Assembly: GCA_037903475.1 (NCBI GenBank)
Contig: JBAJFG010000102.1
Location: forward strand, 62,001-126,000
Direction of reading: 5' to 3'
Origin: Ancylostoma caninum
Taxonomy: Eukaryota; Nematoda; Chromadorea; Rhabditida; Ancylostomatidae
DNA: 64,000 bases
Below the pieces are notes generated by a model. The model did no database searches, was not told the origin of the DNA, and saw only the letters and a program-made list of their open reading frames with translations. A program made the position numbers and the translations under genes. Positions 63,601 to 64,000 of the stretch are shown in pieces; position 1 is the stretch's first letter; each line of letters opens with the position of its first letter.

Positions 63601-63786
63601 TGAGAGGATTGCAATTTTTTTCAGTGTTTCACTCATCAATGCAAAATTTTCTCTTGAAACTGCGTAAGTTTCTTCGCAAAGAAAAAGCCAAACAGGAGTC
63701 GAACGCACGTGGAACAAAAAAGGAACCGAAATGAAATTGAGACTGAAAAGCAGCACATTTAAGCGAGACTCAAAGCAACATGCTAC
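60685..63786. other. 3.1 kb without supported gene
   Basis: AT-rich, with poly-A rich stretches from 62540 to 63300. A plus-strand stretch 61564-61704 is open after an acceptor (TGTTCTTTCAG) for 46 codons, but nothing else supports it. Probably intron or intergenic DNA of the gene at the right edge. Confidence 0.4.
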
Positions 63787-63929
63787 CGCCCCTAGTCCGT
63801 CCGAGTACTTGGGTGCCGGTCGTGGTGGTGCAGGTTGTGGTGGTCTACTCGGGGGTTCCAAATTCAGGCCTTTCGGCGAGTACTCAGTGTCCTTTTTCTC
63901 CTGTGTGATCCTCTGGTGCTTCTGTAATT
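63787..63929 (-). CDS. Internal exon of a proline-rich protein
   Basis: Read on the minus strand, the exon starts after CTTTGCTCTTGTTGCAG and ends at GGGGCG|GTAGCA. It codes 47 residues in one phase: a charged helix (LQKHQRITQEKKDTEY) followed by SPKGLNLEPPSRPPQPAP and PPRPAPKYSDGLGAV. The PPxRP/PPQPAPPRP run is the type of segment bound by SH3 or WW domains. The family is not recognisable from 47 residues. The donor-like GGG|GTGAGT at 63985 further upstream would put a TAA in frame, so it is probably not the preceding exon; that should lie beyond the window. The following exon on the left was not found. Confidence 0.55.
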
Positions 63930-64000
63930 CTGCAACAAGAGCAAAGCTCAGGAAACGTTCTTACTTTGAAAAACGTGCACTCACCCCTTTAGGGTGCAGC

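Noticed and set aside
63985..64000. Donor-like GGG|GTGAGT upstream of the proline-rich exon
   Set aside because: Joining it to 63929 gives an in-frame TAA, so it cannot be the preceding coding exon in that phase.

Overview
This is eukaryotic DNA, most likely from a parasitic clade V nematode of the hookworm/strongylid type. Three things point there: short introns ending in TTTTCAG or TTGCAG; the mix of repeats (RTE and CR1-like LINEs, Penelope-like elements with a GIY-YIG domain, mariner/Tc1, hAT and many TA-flanked MITEs); and RTE open frames with the HRWAGHIMRR / RPRGRPPTRW signature common in those worms. The organism is an inference from sequence character, not from a database match. The window is gene-poor and repeat-dense, and nearly every transposon frame carries stops or frameshifts.

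Host genes. The clearest is a plus-strand gene for an NT5C2-like cytosolic purine 5'-nucleotidase (HAD superfamily). Four exons are visible at 19707-19847, 24710-24814, 45351-45438 and 48046-48109, so at least 28 kb of gene is spread across introns packed with mobile DNA. At the left end a compact two-exon minus-strand gene (774-1227) encodes a 126-residue protein with an Ala-rich start and an Arg/His-rich tail. At the right end one minus-strand exon (63787-63929) belongs to a proline-rich protein. A 170-residue minus-strand frame preceded by a splice acceptor (27172-27688) and an orphan plus-strand exon (28169-28368) sit inside the nucleotidase introns.

Layout. 1-1500: small gene and dispersed repeats. 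1500-7300: MITE, a 976-bp TIR element, satellite-like repeat, a spliced hAT transposase relic, and a 1.5-kb TIR element. 7560-10130: GC-rich TIR element with minisatellite arms and a tRNA-like core, then a 59-bp minisatellite. 10130-12655: minus-strand LTR retrotransposon gag-protease relic. 16528-19543: a CR1-like LINE lacking its 3' half, enclosed by perfect 27-bp terminal inverted repeats and arrays of a palindromic CTTACATGTAAG-type word. 19700-29130: first nucleotidase exons, a mariner relic, a long foldback with two tRNA-like segments, a ~303-bp satellite and a MITE. 30400-32200 and 36130-38590: RTE relics flanking a 3.4-kb Tc1-like element with Sleeping Beauty-style IR/DR ends (32694-36089), which carries a (CA)n tract and a dispersed CCGCGGAAGTTCCGAA repeat. 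39390-44620: minisatellites. 45351-48109: last visible nucleotidase exons. 48370-54511: two Penelope-like relics and a composite repeat block. 55290-60690: duplicated anonymous repeat, a gag-like relic, small MITEs and a mariner relic with a MITE nested in its end. 60690-63780: no gene seen.

The genes do not form a pathway. What the region shows is layered transposition. At least two insertions can be read as filled and empty sites by comparing repeat copies inside the window. tRNA-like (Pol III box A/B) segments recur inside palindromic elements, and one real gene has kept its exons intact through this.
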